From Winogradskyella sp. PC-19 (GTDB lineage: Bacteria; Bacteroidota; Bacteroidia; Flavobacteriales; Flavobacteriaceae): a stretch of DNA of 64,000 nucleotides. The notes under the pieces were generated by a model. The model was not told the origin of the DNA, searched no databases, and saw only the letters and a program-made list of their open reading frames with translations. Location: contig NZ_CP019332.1 of the NCBI RefSeq assembly GCF_002163855.1, positions 2,087,145 through 2,151,144 of the forward strand, written 5' to 3'. The position numbers were made by a program, and so were the translations under genes. Of this stretch, positions 1-8,860 are shown one piece after another (position 1 is the first letter of the stretch; the number at the start of each line of letters is the position of its first letter).

Positions 1-147
1 ACCATAATCTAATATACCGACTTTGGTGGCGCCTTGATTTGGTTGTTCTCTTATTACTAATCCGTTTTCTGCTGAAACGTATTGGATGTCTTGGGCTTGT
101 GCTATGCTAGCCGCAAAGCAAACCACTGCTAAAATTCTTAAAAACAT
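1..147 (-). CDS. SH3-like domain exported protein, N-terminal part only
   Basis: Only the first 49 codons are in the window; the gene continues past the left edge. Read on the minus strand it starts with an ATG at 145-147, and the product begins MFLRILAVVCFAASIAQAQ, a clear Sec signal peptide with a likely cut after AQA. The mature part (GLVIREQPNQGATKVGIL) resembles the opening strand of a bacterial SH3 domain, where VREQPN-like text precedes a glycine. Bacterial SH3 domains usually mediate binding to cell wall or protein partners. Function beyond envelope location cannot be judged from this fragment. Confidence 0.6.
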   Translation of the reverse strand, partial: MFLRILAVVCFAASIAQAQDIQYVSAENGLVIREQPNQGATKVGILDYG

Positions 148-174
148 AATATTTTTGGATTTTAATTAATACTG

Positions 175-195
175 ATTCTCATCGTGTATGAGAAT
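175..195. promoter_or_regulatory. perfect 8-bp inverted repeat, possible operator
   Basis: ATTCTCAT (175-182), a 5-nt spacer, then ATGAGAAT (188-195). It lies in the 236-nt divergent gap between the SH3-protein gene (minus) and the aldehyde dehydrogenase gene (plus), about 28 nt upstream of the first and 190 nt upstream of the second. The size and symmetry suit a dimeric regulator site. There is no U-run, so it is not a terminator. The regulator is unknown. Confidence 0.35.
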
Positions 196-383
196 TCCTT
201 AAAATCAAGATGTAGGCCTATTCTTGTTAATATAGTTACGTTACTATTTTAACATTTAGATTTTAGCCTGTTGTTAAACTGTTCTTAAATTTTATTAATC
301 TATATCAAAAGAGAAGACCGTTTTAAAACAACAATTTATTATTATCTTCGCGAAAAATAATCAGACTAAAAAATCAATATAAT

Positions 384-1937
384 ATGGGAACAGTAGCTAC
401 TGATTTCGGAATAAAGGAAGCGCTTGAGCAATTGGGTGTAAAAGCTGTAAATGAAGGAACGTCTACAGGTTCTGATAATTTCTCTAATGGAGATATAATT
501 GAATCATATTCGCCAGTAGATGGTCAACTTATTGGAAAAGTAAAAACAACGACAAGAGCAGATTACGACAAAGTAATGGACGCTGCTACCAAAGCATTTT
601 TATCATGGAGAGATGTACCTGCACCAGTTCGTGGAGAAGTGGTACGTCAGTTTGGTAATAAACTAAGAGATTTAAAAGAGCCATTAGGAAAACTAGTGTC
701 TTATGAAATGGGAAAATCTCTGCAAGAAGGTTATGGTGAGGTTCAAGAAATGATTGATATCTGCGATTTTGCTGTTGGTTTATCACGTCAGTTGAATGGG
801 CAGACTATTCCGTCTGAAAGACCAGGACACGTTATGAGAGAGCAATGGCATCCAATTGGTGTTGTTGGTATTATCTCAGCGTTTAACTTTCCTGTAGCCG
901 TTTGGGCTTGGAACACTGCTTTAGCTTGGATTTGTGGTGATGTTTGTGTTTGGAAAGGTTCTGAAAAAGCACCTTTATGTTCAATAGCTTGTCAAAATAT
1001 TATTGCTGAAGTTTTAAAAGAAAACAACTATCCAGAAGGTATTTCTTGTATCGTTAATGGCGATTATAAAGTTGGAGAATATATGACGACAGACACTAGG
1101 ATACCTTTAGTATCTGCAACAGGTTCTACCAGAATGGGACGTGTTGTTGGTGCAACAGTAGCAGAGCGTTTTGGTAAATCTCTTTTAGAATTAGGCGGTA
1201 ATAATGCTATTATCATTACACCATCTGCTGATTTAAAAGTGGTTGTTCCGGGAGCTGTATTTGGTGCTGTCGGTACTTGTGGTCAACGTTGTACGTCAAC
1301 ACGTCGTTTAATTATCCACGAATCGGTTTATGATAAAGTACGCGATGCTATTGTTGGTGCATACGGACAATTAACAATTGGTAATCCTTTAGATGAAACC
1401 AATCACATCGGTCCATTGATAGATAAAGATGCTGTAAATACCTATTTGTCAGCTATTGAAAAAGCAAAAGCCGAAGGAGGAAACGTTTTAGTTGAAGGTG
1501 GTGTTTTAGAAGGCGAAGGTTATGAATCTGGATGCTATGTTAAACCAGCAATCATAGAAGCAGAAAATCATTTTGAAATTGTACAACACGAAACATTCGC
1601 TCCAATCCTATATTTAATGAAATATTCTGGAGAGGTAGAAAATGCTATTGCAAAACAAAACGGTGTAGCACAAGGATTATCTTCGGCTATAATGACTAAC
1701 GAAATGAAAGAAGCCGAAAAATTCTTATCATACGCAGGTTCTGATTGTGGAATTGCAAATGTAAACATAGGTACATCTGGTGCCGAAATCGGTGGTGCCT
1801 TCGGTGGTGAAAAAGAAACAGGTGGTGGACGTGAGTCTGGTTCTGATGCTTGGAAAGTTTATATGCGACGACAAACAAATACTGTAAATTATTCTGACGA
1901 ATTGCCATTGGCGCAAGGGATTAAGTTTGATTTGTAG
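384..1937 (+). CDS. amaB: ALDH7-family aldehyde dehydrogenase (L-piperidine-6-carboxylate / aminoadipate semialdehyde dehydrogenase type)
   Basis: 517 residues, the normal ALDH length, cytosolic. The ELGGNN motif carries the general base Glu269, and the GQRCTSTRR segment carries the catalytic nucleophile Cys303. The C-terminal part (SGAEIGGAFGGEKETGGGR) is typical of ALDH7 (antiquitin) enzymes. In that family the reaction is NAD-dependent oxidation of alpha-aminoadipic semialdehyde, in equilibrium with piperidine-6-carboxylate, to aminoadipate in lysine breakdown. No other lysine-degradation gene is adjacent, so the substrate is inferred from family only. The ATG follows an AT-rich leader; a near-consensus -7 box (TATCTTCG, 343-350) lies about 35 nt upstream. 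A terminator follows directly, so the gene is probably monocistronic. Confidence 0.88.
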   Translation: MGTVATDFGIKEALEQLGVKAVNEGTSTGSDNFSNGDIIESYSPVDGQLIGKVKTTTRADYDKVMDAATKAFLSWRDVPAPVRGEVVRQFGNKLRDLKEPLGKLVSYEMGKSLQEGYGEVQEMIDICDFAVGLSRQLNGQTIPSERPGHVMREQWHPIGVVGIISAFNFPVAVWAWNTALAWICGDVCVWKGSEKAPLCSIACQNIIAEVLKENNYPEGISCIVNGDYKVGEYMTTDTRIPLVSATGSTRMGRVVGATVAERFGKSLLELGGNNAIIITPSADLKVVVPGAVFGAVGTCGQRCTSTRRLIIHESVYDKVRDAIVGAYGQLTIGNPLDETNHIGPLIDKDAVNTYLSAIEKAKAEGGNVLVEGGVLEGEGYESGCYVKPAIIEAENHFEIVQHETFAPILYLMKYSGEVENAIAKQNGVAQGLSSAIMTNEMKEAEKFLSYAGSDCGIANVNIGTSGAEIGGAFGGEKETGGGRESGSDAWKVYMRRQTNTVNYSDELPLAQGIKFDL

Positions 1938-1961
1938 AAAACATTTAAAATAGAAAACAAG

Positions 1962-1993
1962 AAAAACCGTTTCAGAAATGAAGCGGTTTTTTT
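1962..1993 (+). terminator. Rho-independent terminator after the ALDH gene
   Basis: An A-run and ACCGTTTC pair with GAAGCGGT (one G-U pair) around a short loop, followed by seven T. It begins about 25 nt after the stop codon of the aldehyde dehydrogenase gene. Confidence 0.8.
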
Positions 1994-2046
1994 ATGCTCC
2001 AAAAAAGGAGAATTAAACCTTAAGCTATTAATACAGTCCAAATAAA

Positions 2047-3414
2047 ATGAAGCAGGAACATATAAAGCATTTGTATTGGCGAGCTGGTTTTGGAGTTAAG
2101 CCAATAGATTTAGTAGAGAAATCTAATATTTCTAGACGTGAAGTTATAGATGGTTTATTTCGGGCAAGTCAAGAATGGGAGCCTTTAAAAATTGATTTAA
2201 CGGAATTTGAAAATATAGATTTCAAGACTCTAAAACGTAACCCGAAATTAGCAAAAGAAATACGTCAAAAAAGTCGAAAGCGTATACTTGATTTAAATAT
2301 AGCTTGGATTGATAAATTGGTTTTGTCAGAGAATGTATTACGAGAAAGAATGACATTGTTTTGGGCTAACCATTTTGTTTGTGGTGATAAAAATGTAGTA
2401 CATATACAGCAATATAACAACACATTGCGATTACACGCGCTTGGAGATTTTAGAACTTTTGTAAAAGCTATTTCTAAAGAAGTAGCTATGATAAAATATC
2501 TTAATCTACGGCAGAATAAAAAGGCAGAGCCAAATGAGAATTTTGCTCGAGAATTGATGGAGCTTTTCACATTAGGTAGAGGTAATTATACAGAAAAAGA
2601 CATAAAAGAAAGCGCAAGAGCTTTTACTGGATATAGTCAGAATTTCAAAGGAGAATATATTTTTAGAAAGTTCTTACATGACTATGGGCAAAAAGTGTTT
2701 TTAGGTAAAACAGGTAATTTTAATGGAGATGATATTATAGATATCATTTTAGAACAACGTCAATGTGCAAAATTTATCTGTAATAAAGTGTATAGCTACT
2801 TTGTGAATGAAACCACCAACGAATTTCATGTTGAGTCAATGACAGACGTATTCTATAAGGATTATAATATCGAAAAATTAATGCGCTTTGTATTTACTCA
2901 AGATTGGTTTTATGATGCTAAAAATATGGGCTCTAAAATAAAATCACCTATAGATTTCTTGGTGGGTTTATCTAAAACTGTCCCTGTAAAATATAATAAT
3001 AGAAAAGCATTAATTAAGCTTCAAAAACTATTAGGACAAACCTTATTTGACCCGCCAAATGTTGCAGGATGGAAAGGACATAAAACATGGATAGATGCCA
3101 ATACTATTATGGTGCGATTAAAATTGGCTTCAATTTTATTAAATGGAGGAATGATAGCTTTAGATGATGAAAAAGACCAAATGAGGCGTCAATTTTTTGA
3201 GAAAAACAAAAGAAAGCTCCCAATAAAAACAACTCCAGATTGGTATACTTTTTTGTCTGAATATAAAACTATTCCTAGTGAAGACTTATCATCAGTTTTA
3301 TTAAGCGGGATTATAAACAAAGGAACTCAATCGCATATAGAGTCGATGAATAAAAGTTCAAAACAAAAGTTTTGTATTCAGCTTATGTCATTACCAGAAT
3401 ATCAAATGTATTAG
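2047..3414 (+). CDS. DUF1800 domain-containing protein
   Basis: 455 residues with no obvious signal peptide. The opening (HLYWRAGFGVKP) and the segments LFWANHFV, NENFARELMELFTLG and FDPPNVAGWKG are hallmark motifs of the DUF1800 family. The family's biochemical role is not established. It is consistently encoded just upstream of a Tat-exported DUF1501 protein, as here, where only 2 nt separate the stop codon from the next start, so the two are surely co-transcribed and probably work together in the envelope. The gene starts with an ATG at 2047, about 55 nt after the preceding terminator. Confidence 0.85.
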   Translation: MKQEHIKHLYWRAGFGVKPIDLVEKSNISRREVIDGLFRASQEWEPLKIDLTEFENIDFKTLKRNPKLAKEIRQKSRKRILDLNIAWIDKLVLSENVLRERMTLFWANHFVCGDKNVVHIQQYNNTLRLHALGDFRTFVKAISKEVAMIKYLNLRQNKKAEPNENFARELMELFTLGRGNYTEKDIKESARAFTGYSQNFKGEYIFRKFLHDYGQKVFLGKTGNFNGDDIIDIILEQRQCAKFICNKVYSYFVNETTNEFHVESMTDVFYKDYNIEKLMRFVFTQDWFYDAKNMGSKIKSPIDFLVGLSKTVPVKYNNRKALIKLQKLLGQTLFDPPNVAGWKGHKTWIDANTIMVRLKLASILLNGGMIALDDEKDQMRRQFFEKNKRKLPIKTTPDWYTFLSEYKTIPSEDLSSVLLSGIINKGTQSHIESMNKSSKQKFCIQLMSLPEYQMY

Positions 3415-3416
3415 TT

Positions 3417-4604
3417 ATGGAAAGAAGAGATTTTTTAAAGAATTCGGCATTGGCAAGTAGCTTATTTTTTGTTCCAAATTTTGTGAGAGCATTTGAAGAT
3501 TTTGACGCTAAATCAATTGGCTATAAACGCTTGGTGATTATTCAATTATCAGGAGGAAATGATGGACTGAATACGATTATTCCTTACACTAATGATCTGT
3601 ATTATAAGGCCAGGCCGCGATTAGCAATGAAGGAAAATATTATTAAAATTACTGATGATTTAGGTCTTCATCCAAGTCTAAAACCTTTACAAAGTCTTTA
3701 TGATAGTGGAGAATTATCTGTTATAAATAATGTAGGATATCCAAACCCTGTTCGTTCTCACTTTAGGTCGATGGATATTTGGCAATCTGGCAGTTCTAGT
3801 GACGAATATTTACAAAGCGGTTGGATTGGACGTTTTTTAGATAAGCACGGAAAACAACCTTACAATGCTATCGAGCTTGATGAAACATTAAGTTTGGCAC
3901 TTAAAGGCGAACACTTTAGCGGTATAGCTACAAATGATTATCAAACCTTATATAAAACAGCACGTGACCCATATTTTCAAAAGGTCTTAAATCATTATAA
4001 TGACCAGCATTTATCAGAGCATAACTTAGGATATCTTTATAAAAATATGATAGATGCTAAGTCGTCTGCTAAATATATTTACGAAAAAACCCAAGTAAAA
4101 TTATCACAAGAAGATTACCCGCAAAATGCCTTAGCAAAGCAGTTAAAAAATACGGCACAGTTTATCAATTCTGGTTTAGAAACTAAAGTTTTTTATAATG
4201 CTTTAGATGGTTTTGATACACACGCCAATCAGCAAAATCAACAAAAAAGATTATTGTCAATCTATTCAGAATCTTTATCAGCTTTTATAAAAGATTTAAA
4301 ACGAAACGGAACTTTTGAAGACACGTTAATTCTGACTTTTTCTGAATTTGGAAGACGTGTAAAACAGAATGCTGCTAATGGCACTGATCATGGTTCAGCA
4401 AACAATGTATTTGTCGTTGGTAAGAATTTAAAAACTGCTGGGATTTATAATAACCTATCATCGCTATCTGATTTAGATGATAACGGCGATTTAAAATTTA
4501 CAATAGATTTTAGACAAGTTTACGCTACTATTATTGAAAATTGGTTAGGGACAACTACTGATGGGATTATTAGTATGCCTCAAGAAAAACTGAATTTTAT
4601 TTAA
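3417..4604 (+). CDS. DUF1501 domain-containing protein, Tat-exported
   Basis: 395 residues from the ATG at 3417, two bases after the upstream stop. An in-frame extension back to 3372 overlaps DUF1800 and lacks an ATG, so it is not used here. The N-terminus MERRDFLKNSALASSLFFVP is a twin-arginine-type signal (RRDFLK followed by a hydrophobic stretch). Family motifs are visible: QLSGGNDGLNT near the N-terminus, GFDTHANQ in the middle, then FSEFGRRVKQN and GTDHGSANNVFVVG. DUF1501 proteins are related to the alkaline phosphatase/sulfatase fold, with Asp/His metal-ligand candidates in these motifs. The substrate is unknown. It forms a two-gene operon with the DUF1800 gene. Confidence 0.85.
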   Translation: MERRDFLKNSALASSLFFVPNFVRAFEDFDAKSIGYKRLVIIQLSGGNDGLNTIIPYTNDLYYKARPRLAMKENIIKITDDLGLHPSLKPLQSLYDSGELSVINNVGYPNPVRSHFRSMDIWQSGSSSDEYLQSGWIGRFLDKHGKQPYNAIELDETLSLALKGEHFSGIATNDYQTLYKTARDPYFQKVLNHYNDQHLSEHNLGYLYKNMIDAKSSAKYIYEKTQVKLSQEDYPQNALAKQLKNTAQFINSGLETKVFYNALDGFDTHANQQNQQKRLLSIYSESLSAFIKDLKRNGTFEDTLILTFSEFGRRVKQNAANGTDHGSANNVFVVGKNLKTAGIYNNLSSLSDLDDNGDLKFTIDFRQVYATIIENWLGTTTDGIISMPQEKLNFI

Positions 4605-4610
4605 AATAAA

Positions 4611-4653
4611 AACCTTACCTCAATGCCAAAACGTTGTTGGGAGAAGTAAGGTT
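4611..4653 (+). terminator. stem-loop after the DUF1501 gene, weak terminator
   Basis: AACCTTAC (4611-4618) pairs perfectly with GTAAGGTT (4646-4653) across a 27-nt loop. It starts six bases after the DUF1501 stop codon. The U-tract downstream is interrupted, so termination efficiency is uncertain. Confidence 0.45.
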
Positions 4654-4794
4654 ATATATGTTGTTGCTTTAATAGCTTTGTAAAGTTAATAAGACATCAC
4701 TGAAATTCAGATTATTACGGACTAATTACATAAAAATTAGAGCATTAGTTTTTGTTGGCAAAAAAAATCGATGAACGTACCTTTCTACTTTAAT

Positions 4795-5928
4795 CTAATT
4801 GTATTTTACTTTTCTTAAAATACGTATTGTCAACTTGTACTCATCGTAAATAGCTTTGCTATAGGACTTTAAAAGTGGTTTGGCTTCTTCTAATTTATCT
4901 ATTGCATTTTCAAAATCATTTAGATAACAAATAAGATAGGTAGCGGGTAGATTTTTCAAGTCATTAGTTTGACTTGGATTTAATGATAAGCCCTTTTTTA
5001 ATTTTTCTAGTAAAACGTTGTTAGAGTTGTAAATGTGATGCAAGACCTTTTTATCAAATTGAGGTGCTTCAAATAGTAGCCTAGTCTCAATAGTGTAGTT
5101 ACCATTATGTCCAAAATCTATAACCGTTTCTTCTAGTTTGTAATATTTGTCATTATCGTTGAAACCTAGCTTAACATATTCAACAATAGTAAAGTAGTTG
5201 TCAGTATAAGAAATGGATACTTCATCTAAAGCCGAATAAAAAAGTCGTTTTTGCTCGTTTATTAACTCAATATCTACTCGCGAAAAAAAGATTTCGTCTT
5301 TGACTTCTTTTTTTTGTCCAGCCCAGCATAACACAAAATATTCTTTAAATACTTTATAATTTGGATTAAAGTCTTCACGTTTTTTCATGAAGTCAAAAAC
5401 ACCATCTAATGTTAATTCAATATTGTTTAAAGCATGGTTTTCTATAGCTGAGACAATTTCAGAATTCACATCTTTAATTTCGATATCAAAAACCTTTGGC
5501 ATACTCATGCTACCGTCTCTAAAAAAGACAGCACCGCCATAATATTTCCAAATGTTTTTCCGAAGAGATGTTAATCCTTTATTGGCTCTAATAGTTACTA
5601 AGCCAACAACTTTATCATCTGGTAAATGAGGAAAAGGAATATTCTCATATTGTACAATTGGCGGATTAGCGAGATAAGCATTAATCAAATTTTGAATTTT
5701 GCTATCATCAAAAAAATCTACTCCAATAATGGTATTGTCAGCATCATCTACCCCAATAACGATATATGAGTTGTTTTTGGGATTACTGTTTGAAAGCGCA
5801 CAAATGTGCTTAAGAAATTTGGCTTTTCCTTCTTTGTAACTAAGATTAAGTTTTCGCTTTTTGTCATAAAAACTATTCTCGTCATTGTGTGCGAGTAGGT
5901 TTTTTATTAAAAGACGTTTATTAATCAA
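4795..5928 (-). CDS. Schlafen AlbA_2-domain protein (putative ATP/DNA-binding)
   Basis: 377 residues. The N-terminal half (about 25-150) matches the AlbA_2 pattern: KEGKAKFLKHICALSN, then YIVIGVDDADNTIIGVDF, then PFPHLPDDKVVGLVTI and FFRDGSMSMPK. AlbA_2 domains are predicted nucleic-acid-binding domains often annotated as ATP-binding proteins. The C-terminal half is not recognised. The frame has no usable ATG; the codon at 5926-5928 is TTG, five nt after the SDR stop, so a TTG start in a three-gene minus operon (aldo/keto reductase, SDR, this gene) is my choice. No helicase or nuclease partner is nearby, so a defence role is not supported. Confidence 0.7.
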   Translation of the reverse strand: MINKRLLIKNLLAHNDENSFYDKKRKLNLSYKEGKAKFLKHICALSNSNPKNNSYIVIGVDDADNTIIGVDFFDDSKIQNLINAYLANPPIVQYENIPFPHLPDDKVVGLVTIRANKGLTSLRKNIWKYYGGAVFFRDGSMSMPKVFDIEIKDVNSEIVSAIENHALNNIELTLDGVFDFMKKREDFNPNYKVFKEYFVLCWAGQKKEVKDEIFFSRVDIELINEQKRLFYSALDEVSISYTDNYFTIVEYVKLGFNDNDKYYKLEETVIDFGHNGNYTIETRLLFEAPQFDKKVLHHIYNSNNVLLEKLKKGLSLNPSQTNDLKNLPATYLICYLNDFENAIDKLEEAKPLLKSYSKAIYDEYKLTIRILRKVKYN

Positions 5929-5933
5929 AACAT

Positions 5934-6686
5934 TTAGATTTCTTTCTTAACTATAGTAGAACTCGCTTGTGCTGTACAAAACATTAAAACATCAGCAATA
6001 TTAACATAGGCAGGTCTACTAATTGCAAAGTGTATGACTTCGGCAACGTCTTCTGCTTGCAATGCTTTATAACCTTTATAAGTGTCATTTGCATTTGAAG
6101 CACCTTTATATCTGACTTCAGAAAACTCAGTTTCTACTAAACCAGGATTTACAGCACTCACTTTTATACCATAAGGATTTAAGTCGATACGCATGCCTTC
6201 AGTTATTGCTAAGACTGCGTGTTTACTAGCGCAATAAACATTCCCTTTTGGATAAACTTCTTTTCCTGCAGATGACCCAATATTAATAATATGTCCAGAT
6301 TGGCGTTTAGTCATTCCTGGGATAATGGCTTTGCTTACATAAAGCAGACCTTTGACATTAATATCCATCATAGCATCCCAATCGTCGGTATTACCTGTTT
6401 CTATAGGGTCAAGACCATGAGCATTCCCTGCATTATTTATTAAAATATCAATATTTTTAAAGGTATCTGGAAGCGAGGCAATGGCTTCAAACGTTTTGTT
6501 TTTATCGCGGACATCAAAATTTAAAGTATGTACATCGGTTTCTCGTGACAATGCTTCTTGAACAATGTCTAAACGCTTTTGTCGCCTACCACAAAGGATT
6601 AAATTGATGCCATGTTTAGCAAACTCATGTGCTGTTGCTCTGCCTATTCCGCTTGTTGCTCCAGTTATTAATGCTGTTTTTCTCAT
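5934..6686 (-). CDS. SDR family NAD(P)-dependent oxidoreductase, YdfG-like
   Basis: 250 residues from the ATG at 6684-6686. A longer frame to 6749 starts only at TTG and overlaps the upstream gene, so it is rejected. A classical short-chain dehydrogenase: nucleotide-binding TGATSGIG (residues 8-15), NNAG, catalytic Ser in IGSSAG and Tyr/Lys in YCASKHA, and the NPGLVETEF segment. The ending (NIADVLMF, then TAQASS) resembles the YdfG group, which oxidises 3-hydroxy acids such as serine or 3-hydroxypropionate with NADP. The substrate is inferred from similarity only. It lies 17 nt after the aldo/keto reductase gene in the same direction. Confidence 0.85.
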   Translation of the reverse strand: MRKTALITGATSGIGRATAHEFAKHGINLILCGRRQKRLDIVQEALSRETDVHTLNFDVRDKNKTFEAIASLPDTFKNIDILINNAGNAHGLDPIETGNTDDWDAMMDINVKGLLYVSKAIIPGMTKRQSGHIINIGSSAGKEVYPKGNVYCASKHAVLAITEGMRIDLNPYGIKVSAVNPGLVETEFSEVRYKGASNANDTYKGYKALQAEDVAEVIHFAISRPAYVNIADVLMFCTAQASSTIVKKEI

Positions 6687-6703
6687 ATTATTTTTTGAAT
6701 TTA

Positions 6704-7570
6704 TTATGGCACTTTGTGTCCTTGTGCTGCTACCAAAATCAAGAACCAATCTTCGAGTTCTAAATTTATTTTAGTAGCTTCCATAGCTTGTTTTAATCTT
6801 GTTTTGTTTGTAGTACCAACAACAGGTTTAATTCCAGAAGGATGTTTTAATAACCATGCTAACAAAAGTTGATCTTCAGTAGCATTATATTTCTCCATCA
6901 GATTGCCCAATTGTTTATGTATTCGTCTAGTTTGTTCAGTATCGTCTTTAAATACTGAGCCTAAAGGCGACCATGCCATTGGTGCTATACCATTACTTAA
7001 CATGTAGTCTAATGTACCATCATGCATCGCTTGATGGGCTGTTAATGAAAATTCAATTTGGTTGACATCAATATCCATTCTTAGTCCTATCATATCCATT
7101 TGCGACGACGTAAAATTTGAAACACCAAAGTCTCTGATTTTTCCTTGTTTTTTGAGTTTAGAAATAGCTTCAGCAATTTCATTAGGCTGCATTAACGGGC
7201 TTGGACGATGTAGTAAAAGCATATCTAAATACTCAGTTTGAAGATGTTTTAAAGATTCTTCAACGGACCAAATGATGTATTCTTTACTGTAATCGTAATG
7301 CTTAACTTTATTAGAGCGATTATCACTCATGTACTGGATGCCGCATTTAGAAATCAGCTGGATATCTTCACGTTTTATTTCAGATTTTGTAAATGCTTTT
7401 CCAAACTCTGCTTCGGTAGTGTAGCCACCGTATATATCTGCATGGTCAAAGGTGGTTATGCCATTAGATATACAATGTTGCATAATAGCGGTCATCTCCT
7501 TAGTTGATAGTTGTTTTCCCCAAACACCCCAAGTCATTGTTCCACTAATTATTTTTGAATATTTTGTCAT
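6704..7570 (-). CDS. aldo/keto reductase
   Basis: 288 residues, cytosolic NADPH-dependent oxidoreductase of the AKR fold. The catalytic tetrad can be placed: Asp42 and Tyr47 (FDHADIYGGY), Lys75 (ISKCG) and His121 (LLLHRPSP). GVSNF and the late PVVGTTN segment, which binds the cofactor, are also present. Overall it looks like the YdhF group of AKRs, whose physiological substrates are poorly defined. It is the first gene of a minus-strand cluster with an SDR and an AlbA_2 protein, and is divergent from moxR across a 193-nt gap. Confidence 0.87.
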   Translation of the reverse strand: MTKYSKIISGTMTWGVWGKQLSTKEMTAIMQHCISNGITTFDHADIYGGYTTEAEFGKAFTKSEIKREDIQLISKCGIQYMSDNRSNKVKHYDYSKEYIIWSVEESLKHLQTEYLDMLLLHRPSPLMQPNEIAEAISKLKKQGKIRDFGVSNFTSSQMDMIGLRMDIDVNQIEFSLTAHQAMHDGTLDYMLSNGIAPMAWSPLGSVFKDDTEQTRRIHKQLGNLMEKYNATEDQLLLAWLLKHPSGIKPVVGTTNKTRLKQAMEATKINLELEDWFLILVAAQGHKVP

Positions 7571-7763
7571 GTTTATACTGAATTAATAGCCTTGTAAAAA
7601 TATCTAAATTTAATGGATTTGTGAGCTTAAGATTTAGGTTAACACTAATTATCAAAAACATGGGTATTTTTAACCAATCGTTAACAGCATAGGTAGAATA
7701 ATTTTAACAATTTGCGAAACTGATATCTAGATATAGATAAAACGGTTGAAAAACTTTTAAAAT

Positions 7764-8765
7764 ATGGAAGAAACGAATACAATTGATATAAAATCAATTA
7801 ATGAAAAGATAGAAAAAGAGAGTGCATTTGTAGACTTATTAACCTTAGAAATGAACAAGGTCATCGTCGGACAAAAACACATGGTAGAACGATTGCTAAT
7901 TGGACTTTTAGGTCAAGGCCATATTTTATTAGAAGGTGTGCCAGGTTTAGCAAAGACATTAGCCATTAATACACTGTCAAAAGCAGTTGACGGAAGTTTT
8001 AGTCGTATTCAGTTTACACCAGATTTATTACCTGCAGATGTAGTTGGGACACTAATTTACAATATGAAAGAGAATGATTTCTCTATAAAAAAAGGACCAA
8101 TATTTGCAAATTTTGTCTTAGCAGATGAGATAAATAGAGCACCTGCAAAAGTGCAATCAGCATTGTTAGAAGCTATGCAAGAAAAGCAGGTGACTATTGG
8201 TGACGAAACCTTTGTTTTAGATAAACCATTTTTAGTAATGGCAACGATGAATCCGGTGGAACAAGAAGGAACATATCCTTTACCTGAAGCCCAAGTTGAC
8301 CGATTTATGTTAAAAACGGTAATTGATTATCCGAAACAAGCAGAAGAGCAATTGATTATGCGTGCCAATTTAAAAGGTACTTGGGATAAAGTTAATCCTG
8401 TGGTTTCTGTAGAACAAATACTTAAAGCTCAGAGTTCAGTTAGAGAAGTATATATGGATGAAAAAATCGAAAAATATATTTTAGATATAATTTTTGCGAC
8501 GCGATACCCAGAAAATTACAATCTTCTTGATTTAAAAGGGCTTATTTCTTTTGGAGCATCGCCTAGAGGAAGTATTAACCTAGCTACAGCAGCAAAATGT
8601 TATGCCTTCATCAGACGTCGTGGATATGTAATCCCTGAAGACGTTAGAGCTGTAGTTCACGATGTTCTTAGACACAGAATAGGAATTACTTATGAAGCAG
8701 AGGCAGAAAATATAACTTCTGAAGATATCATTAACAAAATTGTAAATGTTATTGAAGTACCATAG
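7764..8765 (+). CDS. MoxR-family AAA+ ATPase
   Basis: 333 residues. Walker A is GVPGLAKT (58-65) and Walker B is FVLADE (Asp121, Glu122), followed by the AAA_3 region NRAPAKVQSALLEAMQE and the sensor region MNPVEQEGTYPLPEAQ. MoxR ATPases act as chaperones that mature or activate partner complexes, usually containing von Willebrand factor A (VWA) proteins. Here the gene opens an eight-gene run with a DUF58 protein and the BatA-E set, the standard Bacteroidota aerotolerance locus. It is followed by a 95-nt gap that holds a palindromic repeat; most later junctions are a few bases. Confidence 0.93.
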   Translation: MEETNTIDIKSINEKIEKESAFVDLLTLEMNKVIVGQKHMVERLLIGLLGQGHILLEGVPGLAKTLAINTLSKAVDGSFSRIQFTPDLLPADVVGTLIYNMKENDFSIKKGPIFANFVLADEINRAPAKVQSALLEAMQEKQVTIGDETFVLDKPFLVMATMNPVEQEGTYPLPEAQVDRFMLKTVIDYPKQAEEQLIMRANLKGTWDKVNPVVSVEQILKAQSSVREVYMDEKIEKYILDIIFATRYPENYNLLDLKGLISFGASPRGSINLATAAKCYAFIRRRGYVIPEDVRAVVHDVLRHRIGITYEAEAENITSEDIINKIVNVIEVP

Positions 8766-8770
8766 TGTTA

Positions 8771-8851
8771 TTATTCCTGTATAAGTAGGAATCTCATTAT
8801 CAATTTTCATAAATAAAATTTGAAAGATTTCGTATCAATTACGAAATGACA
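8771..8851. repeat. palindromic intergenic repeat between moxR and the DUF58 gene
   Basis: The gap holds two hairpins: ATTCCT (8773-8778) with AGGAAT (8787-8792), and ATTTCGTA (8827-8834) with TACGAAAT (8840-8847, perfect, 5-nt loop) followed by GAC. The text around AGGAATCTCAT and GAAATGAC looks like a decayed copy of the widespread GTCATTCC...GGAATCTC...GGAATGAC palindromic repeat seen between genes in many Bacteroidota. A relative lies at 29029-29092. The family assignment is from memory. Confidence 0.5.
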
Positions 8852-8860
8852 TAACCAAAA

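Noticed and set aside
3372..3416. 15-codon N-terminal extension of the DUF1501 protein
   Set aside because: It overlaps DUF1800 and separates the Tat signal from the N-terminus; the ATG at 3417 fits the family.
4795..5928. AlbA_2 protein as part of a defence system
   Set aside because: No nuclease, helicase, toxin or methylase is near; neighbours are metabolic enzymes.
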